The notes under the pieces are model-generated. The model was not told the origin of the DNA and made no database searches. It worked only from the letters and a program-made list of their open reading frames with translations. Both the position numbers and the translations under genes were made by a program. From contig MHUS01000016.1 of assembly GCA_001823505.1 (NCBI GenBank), forward strand, positions 4,555-38,238: a stretch of 33,684 nucleotides of DNA, given 5' to 3'. Within the stretch, counting starts at the first letter, position 1. Every line of letters begins with the position of its first letter. Below, piece after piece: positions 21,167 through 28,420 of the stretch. The DNA is from Candidatus Yonathbacteria bacterium RIFCSPHIGHO2_01_FULL_51_10 (GTDB lineage: Bacteria; Patescibacteriota; Minisyncoccia; Phycocordibacterales; UBA1539_B).

Positions 21167-22741
21167 TTACTCAGAAGGTGTAATTATTTTACTCGATACG
21201 AGCGGGCCCTTCTTAAAGATCCCCATTGCCTGCTGAACAAAATCCGTTGCAACGGCACGCCATGGATACGCCTCTTGAATGAACGGCCAAAAGAATACTA
21301 CATTGAACAACACCCATGAAGCGTTAGTGATCACCGCCGGTGTCACGCCATCGCGATTGAGCGCGAACACGACACCAATCACACCAACGAGGACATACAC
21401 CATGTTGGGTATCGCGTATGAAATAAAGTTTCCTTTGTCGTGCACGACCTTTGAGGTGACTTTAAACCGCGTTTGTTTTCCTGTAACACTTGCAATGAGC
21501 GCCATAAGAAATACAAATGACGCCGCAATAGTGAGCTGAATTGCCCGAAACGTTATCGTATACGCAGTGGAACGTATGAGAAAATAAAGCGTCAAGAAGA
21601 TAAACGGTGCAAAATAGATCACAAAATTCCCCGTATAATCATCGACGGGAACAACGCCAAAAAAAAGAAAGAAGAGCGGGATAAATGCATCCATAAGCAC
21701 CACAAGACCATTCAAGTAGTAGCCTGCAGAATATAGGTACTGCATCTTCTGCGCAAAGGTAAGCCCCTTCCGGAACAGCGGATTGTACTTGAACATAACA
21801 TCAAGCGATCCTCGGGCCCAACGATACTGTTGTGCCGAGTATGCCTCCAGATCGATCGGCGCAAGCCCATGCGCAAGGATCTCAGGAAGATACAACGACT
21901 TCCATCCGCGTTCGTGGATAAAGAGTGACGCAAGAAAATCTTCAGCGATACTTTTCTCAGGAACACCACCCGCATCAAGAAGTGCCCGCCGACGGATAAG
22001 CGCATTTGTCCCGCACCAGAACGTCGCATTCATGCGATTTTTTCCTTGACAAATAGGTCCGAAGAAAAGTTCCTGCTGTTCCCATGCACCACGCGTGATA
22101 AAATTATCATCTCGGTTCTTATAATATTGCGGGGTCTGCACAAACGCCATTTTGGGATCGTTCATGTGTCCAATCGTCCTCATGAGGTAATCTTTGTGCG
22201 GAACATGATCTGCATCAAAAAGCGCAAAAAAAGGTGCCGTGGTTACTGAGAGAGCGTGATTTATATTTCCGGCTTTCGCTCCCCCGGGTGTCGTACGTGT
22301 GATGACATCGACGTTATGGTCGCGCCCAAGATCTTCGATGTCGCGCCAATTCGCCATCCCCGCAACCAACCCATCGTTTAAAATATGAACCTTGAGATCC
22401 GGGTAATCGATAAGTTTCGCCGCAGCAACCGTTTGCTCAACAATCTCGCGAGGTTCTCCGCACACCGTGATGAATATATCAACGGGTGGATATTCCTTTG
22501 GCTTAACATAAACCACATCATCTATTCGCCATACCGTATATAGATATCCAACTACCTGCCACACATGGTAGATCTCAGCGATTAAAAGCGCCCCATATAA
22601 CACCCATGAACCAACATGACTGAAATCAAGCCACCACGTCGCATAAAAAAGCACTGCGGCGAGATACACCATAGAGAGTATGCGCGGGATGCGCACAGTC
22701 TCAAATTTTTGCGGTGTAGTTTTAGTGGTATGAGGCATCAT
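21167..22741 (-). CDS. Cellulose synthase-like processive glycosyltransferase (GT2, BcsA-like, no PilZ), 524 aa
   Basis: All processive GT2 signatures are visible: D123 (ILNDG), DAD at 176-178 (FALFDADHVP), the FWCGT acceptor motif (241-245), the catalytic Asp in SIAEDF (E267-D268, TED in BcsA), and QQYRW (304-308). Two N-terminal TM helices and about five C-terminal ones would form a translocation channel. The gating-loop-like segment GKQTRFKVTSK follows. The PilZ domain that gives c-di-GMP control in BcsA is missing, so activity is not regulated in that way. The expected product is a beta-linked glucan or a related polymer. No bcsB or bcsC is present. Both neighbours carry GH8 domains, as cellulose loci do with bcsZ. 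The double ATG start has no Shine-Dalgarno. Confidence 0.92.
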   Translation of the reverse strand: MMPHTTKTTPQKFETVRIPRILSMVYLAAVLFYATWWLDFSHVGSWVLYGALLIAEIYHVWQVVGYLYTVWRIDDVVYVKPKEYPPVDIFITVCGEPREIVEQTVAAAKLIDYPDLKVHILNDGLVAGMANWRDIEDLGRDHNVDVITRTTPGGAKAGNINHALSVTTAPFFALFDADHVPHKDYLMRTIGHMNDPKMAFVQTPQYYKNRDDNFITRGAWEQQELFFGPICQGKNRMNATFWCGTNALIRRRALLDAGGVPEKSIAEDFLASLFIHERGWKSLYLPEILAHGLAPIDLEAYSAQQYRWARGSLDVMFKYNPLFRKGLTFAQKMQYLYSAGYYLNGLVVLMDAFIPLFFLFFGVVPVDDYTGNFVIYFAPFIFLTLYFLIRSTAYTITFRAIQLTIAASFVFLMALIASVTGKQTRFKVTSKVVHDKGNFISYAIPNMVYVLVGVIGVVFALNRDGVTPAVITNASWVLFNVVFFWPFIQEAYPWRAVATDFVQQAMGIFKKGPLVSSKIITPSE

Positions 22742-22753
22742 ATATATGCGTTA

Positions 22754-24940
22754 TTAATCTAAAGAAAATAAATTGGGAATATTATCCGTATACATAGCCA
22801 TGCCGAACCACACCCAATTTTGTGCGTAATATCCGAGCCCTCCAACAAGATCCTCAATGTCAGCATCATAAAGAGGCGCGACCTTTGCTTTGAAAATTTC
22901 ATCCGCAAATAAAGGCTCCACTACAGCAAGCGAGGAGGCAAGCACCGCGTACACACTCTTGCTCTCCGAAGGTACGACTGGCTCACCATCATGCGCATAC
23001 GCACTGGATATCTGTAGCTGCGTACGCCACTCCCGTTTAAAGAAACCCATCTCTGAAAGATACGTGTACGCGCGTGGATCTCGATGCCATTTCCAATCAA
23101 GCGCTACCCGCCAAAGTATGCGAAAAGCATCATCGGAAAAATTCGTTGACTTATCGTTGTGGGTAGGGCGCATGATCGCGCCCGTTACCGGATCAAGAGA
23201 AACCCAATCGGGCGGAATGCCGGCACTCGTTGCCCCATCAAGCGGATCTTTTGTTGAGGTGATGAGTACATCATATGAAGTATTCTTGAGCAACAACCAC
23301 GGATGCGACGGATCAACTTCCGCAAAAATGGGGTATGCCGCAAAAGAAAAATATGATGGATTTATGGTCGGCCGTACTTCATCTTTTGCCCAATTTCCAG
23401 CAACAAGATACGGATTCCCTTTGACAACAACCACCTCTTCTTTCCAAATGTCTGCCAGAATTTCTTGCGCTTCTTCCATGTAATGATCCTGATTCCAACG
23501 CTTCGCGGCAAAAATAAGCGCAAGGGCGATATCTTGATCTGCGTCAGACGCTGTGTTCATTCCGTCTTGCTCATACATGACATCCCATTTTCCATCTGAA
23601 TTCTCCCCCCATAACCATGCAAAAAGTTGATCGTTGGGGCGCTTTCCCAAATTGTTATTCGTCCATTTAAGAACCTGATCAAATGTTGTCTTGTCGTCCA
23701 TCCACACAGCGCGAAGGAGCGAGTAGGACTGCCCCTCAGATGTAGTTAAATAACTACGATCGCGATCAACCGTTCGACCGTCTTTCTGAATTTTCTCGCG
23801 GTAGGCAGTCCACACACCTGCTACCGCTACTTCAGGATATGTTTCAAAAAACCTCACGTCACCGAGGGGAGACTCAGGCGACCTCTTTCCGAAGAACAAG
23901 GCGCTCCCTCCCGCGACCCCGATCAATATCACCGCAAGGATGACTACTCGCGCATATTTGAGTGAACGAGATCGCAATTGACCAACATAAAATCTAGGGC
24001 GCCAGAGGGCCAAGAGTCCAATAACCCCAAAAATGATTGTACCGACAAGAGTAGCAACATCAACGAAAATGACGCCCGAGAGAATAGTAGCGGATGAGAT
24101 TCCTCCTACGGAAAAACCGGCAAGCCATCCTGCCTCCATCGTGCCAATCCCGCCGATATTTGGTAGCGTGTTTACGAAGATCTGAACAGCGCCGGCAACA
24201 GTAAGAGCCATTAAAGGAACCGTAACGCCGACTGCTTTAAAAAATGCTCCGTATGTCGCAAACATGCACAACCATACAACGACCGAAAAAACTACCGCGC
24301 TTAAGTACACACGCTCCTCACGCAAGACGCGAAGTTCCCCAATAAATAAAGCCCCTTTTTGAGCGATCAACGTACCGCGCACCGGAAAGCGTTGTTCAAT
24401 GTGGCTGAGAAAACGCACAAGCGGCTCCTGATAAAAAGACGCGATCGCAATAATACTCATCGCACTTATGGCAACGACCCCTCCAATGAAAGCAATGACC
24501 CCCGCAACCATTCCCGTAGCCGGAACAAAGAATGCTGCACTAAAAAACAAAAACACTGCGACTACCGCAAAATCGAGAGCCCGATACGCTACGAGAGCTG
24601 ATACTGATGCTGCGTATCCCACACCGATTGATCGTACCCCGCCAATGAACGCAAGCTCCCCGAACGGGTTGGGGAACACGCGCACTGCCGCACCGTGTAT
24701 CGCGGTAATTGGAACAATAGAACGTAGGGGGATTTTTTTCTTAGGAAGTAACACACGAAAGCGAAGAGCCCGAACAAAATACGCCAGGGCGTAAGTAAGA
24801 AAACCAACAATAACCCACTGCGGATCTGCTGAGAGAAACGCGGCGCGGAGCTGATTTGGATCAATGAGAGGAACAAGGAAAATCAGCGTTCCGACCGTGA
24901 CGATCACCCCCGTGACAATTTTAATGATCGTACTTTTCAT
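22754..24940 (-). CDS. Fusion of flippase-like membrane domain (UPF0104/AglD type) and GH8 domain, 728 aa
   Basis: Residues 1-320 form an eight-helix UPF0104 / lysylphosphatidylglycerol-synthase-TM type domain (LTYALAYFVRALRFRVLL, PNPFGELAFIGGVRSIG, VNTLPNIGGIGTMEAGWLAG), proposed in the literature to flip lipid-linked substrates. A further helix (about 331-350) is followed by a GH8 domain (about 365-725): LTTSEGQSYSLLRAVW with catalytic acid E402, TASDADQDIALALIFAAKRW (D466-D470), and FSDDAFRILWRV with base candidate D604. The GH8 part should face outside. No internal stop, frameshift or start candidate at the junction suggests two genes. It overlaps the GT2 gene by 4 nt (ATGA) and precedes the BcsA-like gene by 12 nt. 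Confidence 0.92.
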   Translation of the reverse strand: MKSTIIKIVTGVIVTVGTLIFLVPLIDPNQLRAAFLSADPQWVIVGFLTYALAYFVRALRFRVLLPKKKIPLRSIVPITAIHGAAVRVFPNPFGELAFIGGVRSIGVGYAASVSALVAYRALDFAVVAVFLFFSAAFFVPATGMVAGVIAFIGGVVAISAMSIIAIASFYQEPLVRFLSHIEQRFPVRGTLIAQKGALFIGELRVLREERVYLSAVVFSVVVWLCMFATYGAFFKAVGVTVPLMALTVAGAVQIFVNTLPNIGGIGTMEAGWLAGFSVGGISSATILSGVIFVDVATLVGTIIFGVIGLLALWRPRFYVGQLRSRSLKYARVVILAVILIGVAGGSALFFGKRSPESPLGDVRFFETYPEVAVAGVWTAYREKIQKDGRTVDRDRSYLTTSEGQSYSLLRAVWMDDKTTFDQVLKWTNNNLGKRPNDQLFAWLWGENSDGKWDVMYEQDGMNTASDADQDIALALIFAAKRWNQDHYMEEAQEILADIWKEEVVVVKGNPYLVAGNWAKDEVRPTINPSYFSFAAYPIFAEVDPSHPWLLLKNTSYDVLITSTKDPLDGATSAGIPPDWVSLDPVTGAIMRPTHNDKSTNFSDDAFRILWRVALDWKWHRDPRAYTYLSEMGFFKREWRTQLQISSAYAHDGEPVVPSESKSVYAVLASSLAVVEPLFADEIFKAKVAPLYDADIEDLVGGLGYYAQNWVWFGMAMYTDNIPNLFSLD

Positions 24941-25962
24941 GGTTGGGGCATAGTTCTTCGAATAGAGTACGTTTTTCGTCCCTGTGATTCAAAATAATTT
25001 CGGGAGAGCACTTCGCATAAAACGCCGAGCCCGATAAGCTGTAGCCCCGCCAAAATAAACAACACGGAAAAAACAAGGAGTGGGCGCCCGCCAATTGAAG
25101 CAAGGTATACTACTTTAATAAATACGAGGTACGTGAGTCCTCCGCCCCCGATCGCAAGTAGACCCAGGCCCAACGAACCAAACATACGCATCGGCTTAGT
25201 AATAAACTTTGAAAAAAATTGTATGGTAATAACGTCAATAATGACTTTAAAGATCCTCGAGAGTCCGTATTTCGACTTGCCGAACCGACGCGGATGATGA
25301 TTCACTATGATCTCTGCAATGCGGGCACCATGCATGCGGGCATAAATGGGGAGGTAGCGATGCATGTCGCCATACAGATTGATCTCATCCAAAATTTCAC
25401 GGCGGTATGCCTTTAGTGCGCATCCAAGATCATGAATCGGTGTATTCGCAAGACGTGCAATAAGAAAATTTGCAATGACGGAAGGGATTCTCCTTGTGAC
25501 CATTTTATCTTTGCGATCCTTGCGCCACCCGGAGACCACGTCATATCCCTCGTTCAATTTTTCTATCAAAAAAGGGATATCTCGTGGATCATTTTGCAGA
25601 TCAGCATCAAGAAGCACAACGATGTTCCCCTGAGCGGCGTCAATTCCGGCAGCAAGTGCCGGCGTTTGTCCAAAATTCGCGCGCAGTTCAATGCCGCGCA
25701 CGCGTTTATCGCGCATTTGGATTTTCTCGATCTCGTAAGATGTTTCATCAATGCTCCCATCATCCACAAAAATGATCTCATATCTGAGACCGGTTCCTTC
25801 AAGCACTGTAGTGAGTGAAGCGTAGAGCTCAGGAAGATTCCCCGCCTCATCTTTTGCGGGAATGACCACAGACAAATCGAATGTTCCCTGCACTGGGAAT
25901 TTATCAGGCAGGGCAACATTTGCACGATAGGGGAACGACATGACTTTGTTTTTTGTATGCAT
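24937..25962 (-). CDS. DPMS-type GT2: polyprenyl-phosphate glycosyltransferase, 341 aa
   Basis: Residues 27-250 form a GT-A domain of the dolichyl/undecaprenyl-phosphate sugar synthase type: LSVVIPAKDEAGNL, FVDDGSIDET (D67, D68), RANFGQTPALAAGIDAA, and LLDADLQNDP (D119, D121), then LGCALKAYRREIL. Two C-terminal TM helices follow (about 262-285 and 297-320), as in GtrB and ArnC. The expected reaction is transfer of a sugar from a nucleotide to undecaprenyl phosphate on the inner face of the membrane, giving the donor for the GT39 enzyme. It is the first gene of the locus and overlaps the flippase-GH8 gene. Starts at 25962 or 25941 are both possible; neither has a Shine-Dalgarno. A GATAAT lies just before the first ATG. 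Confidence 0.92.
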   Translation of the reverse strand: MHTKNKVMSFPYRANVALPDKFPVQGTFDLSVVIPAKDEAGNLPELYASLTTVLEGTGLRYEIIFVDDGSIDETSYEIEKIQMRDKRVRGIELRANFGQTPALAAGIDAAQGNIVVLLDADLQNDPRDIPFLIEKLNEGYDVVSGWRKDRKDKMVTRRIPSVIANFLIARLANTPIHDLGCALKAYRREILDEINLYGDMHRYLPIYARMHGARIAEIIVNHHPRRFGKSKYGLSRIFKVIIDVITIQFFSKFITKPMRMFGSLGLGLLAIGGGGLTYLVFIKVVYLASIGGRPLLVFSVLFILAGLQLIGLGVLCEVLSRNYFESQGRKTYSIRRTMPQP

Positions 25963-26300
25963 GATATTATCGAGCTTTAAAAAATCTAAAAACAGCGTCT
26001 GGCAATTACATTACCTAGAACCGCTTCGTCATATTCAACTTGTGATGATTCGTTGATGAAATACAGACAAACACTTTATACAGTTTTACGGGCAAAACAA
26101 TCGTTAATTTGGGCGTATTTTCCTATTCCCTGCACATGTAGCCGTCCATCCTATTGTTTGATGACAATCGAACCAAAATTCTCTTTAGGTGTAGCAAATG
26201 GCCCCAGCGTTCACCGTAGAAAAATACGCTGCTCACGCAACACAAAAAAACCGGCCATAATCGCAATGGCCGGTTTTTACGTTGTCGAACTCAGTATTGA
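25963..26300. other. Intergenic region between the ATP synthase and polysaccharide operons
   Basis: No gene is supported here. It holds the ATP synthase terminator (26244-26278) and probably the promoter of the polysaccharide locus close to 25962 (GATAAT at 25967-25972). The rest is AT-rich and I see no other structure. Confidence 0.6.
26244..26278 (-). terminator. Intrinsic terminator of the ATP synthase operon
   Basis: A 13-bp stem (26246-26258 with 26266-26278), core ACCGGCCAT, loop 7 nt, followed on the minus strand by seven T. It lies 22 nt after the atpC stop. Confidence 0.95.
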
Positions 26301-26540
26301 CTATAGCAAGATCACCGCTTCGTTGCGAGATACTTCAAGAAGCCCATGGTCTAGAGAAAATGTGGTTATGTCATGCTCGGTCTTGATGCGAATCTCGCCG
26401 CCCTTAAGTCTCGTGATAAGCGGCGCATGATGCGCAAGCACGGTAAGCTCTCCCTCACTGCCAGGGCAATTTACTGACACGACATGCCCGTGAAAGAGCG
26501 TCTTGTCGACAGTCGCAATCGTAAGAGGGAATGTAGTCAT
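26301..26540 (-). CDS. atpC: ATP synthase epsilon subunit, short form, 79 aa
   Basis: The protein is the N-terminal beta-sandwich of the F1 epsilon subunit, which joins the gamma subunit to the c ring: LTIATVDKTLFHGHVVSVNCPGSEGELTVLAHHAPLITRL and LDHGLLEVSRNEAVILL. Usual epsilon subunits have 130-140 residues, with a C-terminal pair of helices that inhibits ATP hydrolysis. That part is absent, and the stop comes directly after the last strand, so this inhibition is probably missing. It is the last gene of the operon, 5 nt after atpD (TAA-CTATT-ATG), with no Shine-Dalgarno, and is probably coupled to atpD translation. Confidence 0.93.
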   Translation of the reverse strand: MTTFPLTIATVDKTLFHGHVVSVNCPGSEGELTVLAHHAPLITRLKGGEIRIKTEHDITTFSLDHGLLEVSRNEAVILL

Positions 26541-26545
26541 AATAG

Positions 26546-27913
26546 TTATGCAAGATCCCCAACGCCGCCTTTCATGTAGAAGTCCTGCTCACCTTTGCTG
26601 TCATGTTTGCCCTCAAGGATCTCTTTGAATCCTTTCACGGTATCGGCAAGGCGTACGAATTTACCCGGAACACCGGTGAATGCTTCCCCCACGAAGAACG
26701 GCTGGGAGAGGAAGCGCTGGATCTTACGTGCACGATTAACGACCAACTTGTCCTCATCGGAAAGTTCCTCGATACCCAAGATCGCAATGATGTCCTGCAG
26801 GTCACGGTACCGCTGAAGCACCTTTTTGGTTTCCATCGCAACATTGTAGTGCTCCTCACCTACGACGTCAGGGTCGAGTGCTGCGGAGTTTGATTCCAAG
26901 GGATCGATCGCAGGGTAAATACCGAGAGAAGCGAGCTCACGGGAGAGCACGACGGTGGAGTCGAGATGTGCGAAGGTGTTTGCCGGTGCGGGATCGGTAA
27001 GGTCGTCCGCAGGAACATACACTGCCTGCACGGACGTAATGGAGCCCTTCTGAGTTGAAGTGATACGCTCCTGGAGCTGCCCCATTTCTTCGGCAAGGGT
27101 TGGCTGATATCCCACCGCTGAAGGGATGCGCCCCAAAAGTGCGGACACCTCAGACCCTGCCTGAATGAACCGAAAGATGTTATCCATGAAGAGCAGCACG
27201 TCCTTGCCACCCTGATCGCGGAAGTACTCCGCCATGGTAAGCCCGGTGAGTCCCACGCGTGCACGGGCTCCCGGCACTTCGTTCATCTGCCCAAAGACAA
27301 GTGCCGTTTTGGCGAGCACGCCGGATTCTTTCATCTCATGATAGAGATCGTTACCTTCACGCACACGTTCACCAACACCAGTGAACACCGAGTACCCGCC
27401 GTGCTCTGTCGCCACGTTGCGAATGAGTTCCTGAATGAGCACTGTCTTTCCTACTCCTGCACCACCAAAGAGCCCCACCTTGCCTCCCTTAATGAACGGC
27501 GTCATGAGGTCGATCGCCTTGATGCCTGTCTCAAAGACCTCTGCGGTCGTCTTCTGCTCCTTGAAGCTTGGCGCCTCACGGTGGATTGGCAAGCGAGGCG
27601 TGTCTTTCTTGACGGGCTCTCCACCATCGATCGTCTCGCCGAGCACATTAAATAACCGTCCGAGTGATTCTTCGCCAACCGGAACCGAGATCGGGGCACC
27701 GGTATCAACCACCTCAAGCCCACGGGTGAACCCATCCGTCGCGTCCATCGCGATCGCACGGACACGTCCCAATCCCAAGTGCTGAGCAACCTCAAGAACG
27801 AGACGCTTGTCACCGTGCTGCACCTCAAGCGCGTGACGGATCGCGGGGAGCTGCCCCTCAAAGCGTGCGTCGACGATTGGTCCGACGATCTGTGTGATAG
27901 TTCCTTTGTTCAT
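26546..27913 (-). CDS. atpD: ATP synthase beta subunit, 455 aa
   Basis: Catalytic F1 subunit. Walker A is GGAGVGKT at 150-157, preceded by the family segment ETGIKAIDLMTPFIKGGKVGLF. Other beta hallmarks are VFTGVGERVREGNDLY (with the catalytic Glu), LVFGQMNEVPGAR, DNIFRFIQAGSEVSALLGR and LSQPFFVGEAFTG. The length is normal. The ATG at 27913 (MNKGTITQIVG) is chosen; an ATG at 28012 would put 33 extra residues inside the hicA gene and does not fit the family. The gene begins 4 nt after the hicA stop, without a Shine-Dalgarno, so its translation may depend on ribosomes leaving hicA. The operon normally joins atpG directly to atpD. Confidence 0.97.
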   Translation of the reverse strand: MNKGTITQIVGPIVDARFEGQLPAIRHALEVQHGDKRLVLEVAQHLGLGRVRAIAMDATDGFTRGLEVVDTGAPISVPVGEESLGRLFNVLGETIDGGEPVKKDTPRLPIHREAPSFKEQKTTAEVFETGIKAIDLMTPFIKGGKVGLFGGAGVGKTVLIQELIRNVATEHGGYSVFTGVGERVREGNDLYHEMKESGVLAKTALVFGQMNEVPGARARVGLTGLTMAEYFRDQGGKDVLLFMDNIFRFIQAGSEVSALLGRIPSAVGYQPTLAEEMGQLQERITSTQKGSITSVQAVYVPADDLTDPAPANTFAHLDSTVVLSRELASLGIYPAIDPLESNSAALDPDVVGEEHYNVAMETKKVLQRYRDLQDIIAILGIEELSDEDKLVVNRARKIQRFLSQPFFVGEAFTGVPGKFVRLADTVKGFKEILEGKHDSKGEQDFYMKGGVGDLA

Positions 27914-27917
27914 AAAC

Positions 27918-28112
27918 TTATTTTTTAAGTGATTTTTTAATACCAAGGTCGCGACAAATTTTTTGTGCAAGATGGTTGTTGATCTCAGCATGCCGCGGTA
28001 CTGTTGAAACACGGCGTGTTATCGCATTAAAAAATACGCTATGCGATGCACCTTCCCGCACAAGCGTACATCCTTCTTTATGGAGATGCTTGACGAGATC
28101 GAGTCGTTTCAT
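27918..28112 (-). CDS. hicA: HicA-family toxin (mRNA interferase), 64 aa
   Basis: A small dsRBD-like protein of the HicA/YcfA family: LVKHLHKEGCTLVREGASHSVF contains the catalytic histidine (H24) in the GxSH position, and STVPRHAEINNHLAQKICRDLGI matches the family end. HicA cleaves mRNA without the ribosome and is neutralised by HicB. The N-terminal MKRLDLVKHL and all core residues are intact, so it looks functional. The start lies directly after the hicB stop (TAAATG). It sits between atpG and atpD inside the ATP synthase operon, which is unusual. Confidence 0.88.
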   Translation of the reverse strand: MKRLDLVKHLHKEGCTLVREGASHSVFFNAITRRVSTVPRHAEINNHLAQKICRDLGIKKSLKK

Positions 28113-28337
28113 TTATGCGTGAGCTGAGACAATGAGTGGTTCACGTCTGGCATGCGCACCTGCATCTTCGCGGCTTATCAGACGATTCGTCTCAAGAACA
28201 AGACCGAGTGCTTCTTTAAGGTTTTTACGCGCTTCGGCAAGAGTATGCCCTTGTGTATTAACACCGGAAAGCTCCTCGACCCAACCGAGGTACCACTTTC
28301 CACTTTTTTTATATACGGCAGTAAATTGCTGCTTCAT
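28113..28337 (-). CDS. hicB: HicB-family antitoxin, 74 aa
   Basis: A partial RNase H-like fold of the HicB type: FTAVYKKSGKWYLGWVEELSGVNTQGHTLAEARKNLKEALGLVLETN. This is the shape of HicB_lk antitoxins (EELPGxxTQGxTxEEAxxNLxEA). No C-terminal ribbon-helix-helix or HTH DNA-binding domain is seen; the tail is only about 25 residues. It therefore binds HicA but may not repress its own promoter. It has its own promoter (TTGACG-18-TAGCAT with a TG before the -10, 28344-28373) that would begin transcription at or just before the ATG, giving a leaderless message. The distance to atpG is 83 nt. Confidence 0.88.
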   Translation of the reverse strand: MKQQFTAVYKKSGKWYLGWVEELSGVNTQGHTLAEARKNLKEALGLVLETNRLISREDAGAHARREPLIVSAHA

Positions 28338-28343
28338 TGCGCC

Positions 28344-28373
28344 ATGCTACCACGCATTATGCTTTTTCGTCAA
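28344..28373 (-). promoter_or_regulatory. Internal promoter for hicBA within the ATP synthase operon
   Basis: On the minus strand TTGACG (28368-28373), an 18-nt spacer, TG-G-TAGCAT (28344-28349), then 6 nt to the ATG of hicB. The spacer contains the small palindrome GCAT-A-ATGC (28354-28362), a possible operator. The same promoter would also feed atpD and atpC. Confidence 0.6.
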
Positions 28374-28420
28374 ACAAAAAATCTTCACGCTCCCTAAAAC
28401 ATTAGCGACTATTCCAATGA

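Noticed and set aside
26053..26430. Plus-strand open frame across the atpC end and the intergenic region
   Set aside because: It runs through the ATP synthase terminator and over atpC, and its product looks non-protein-like.
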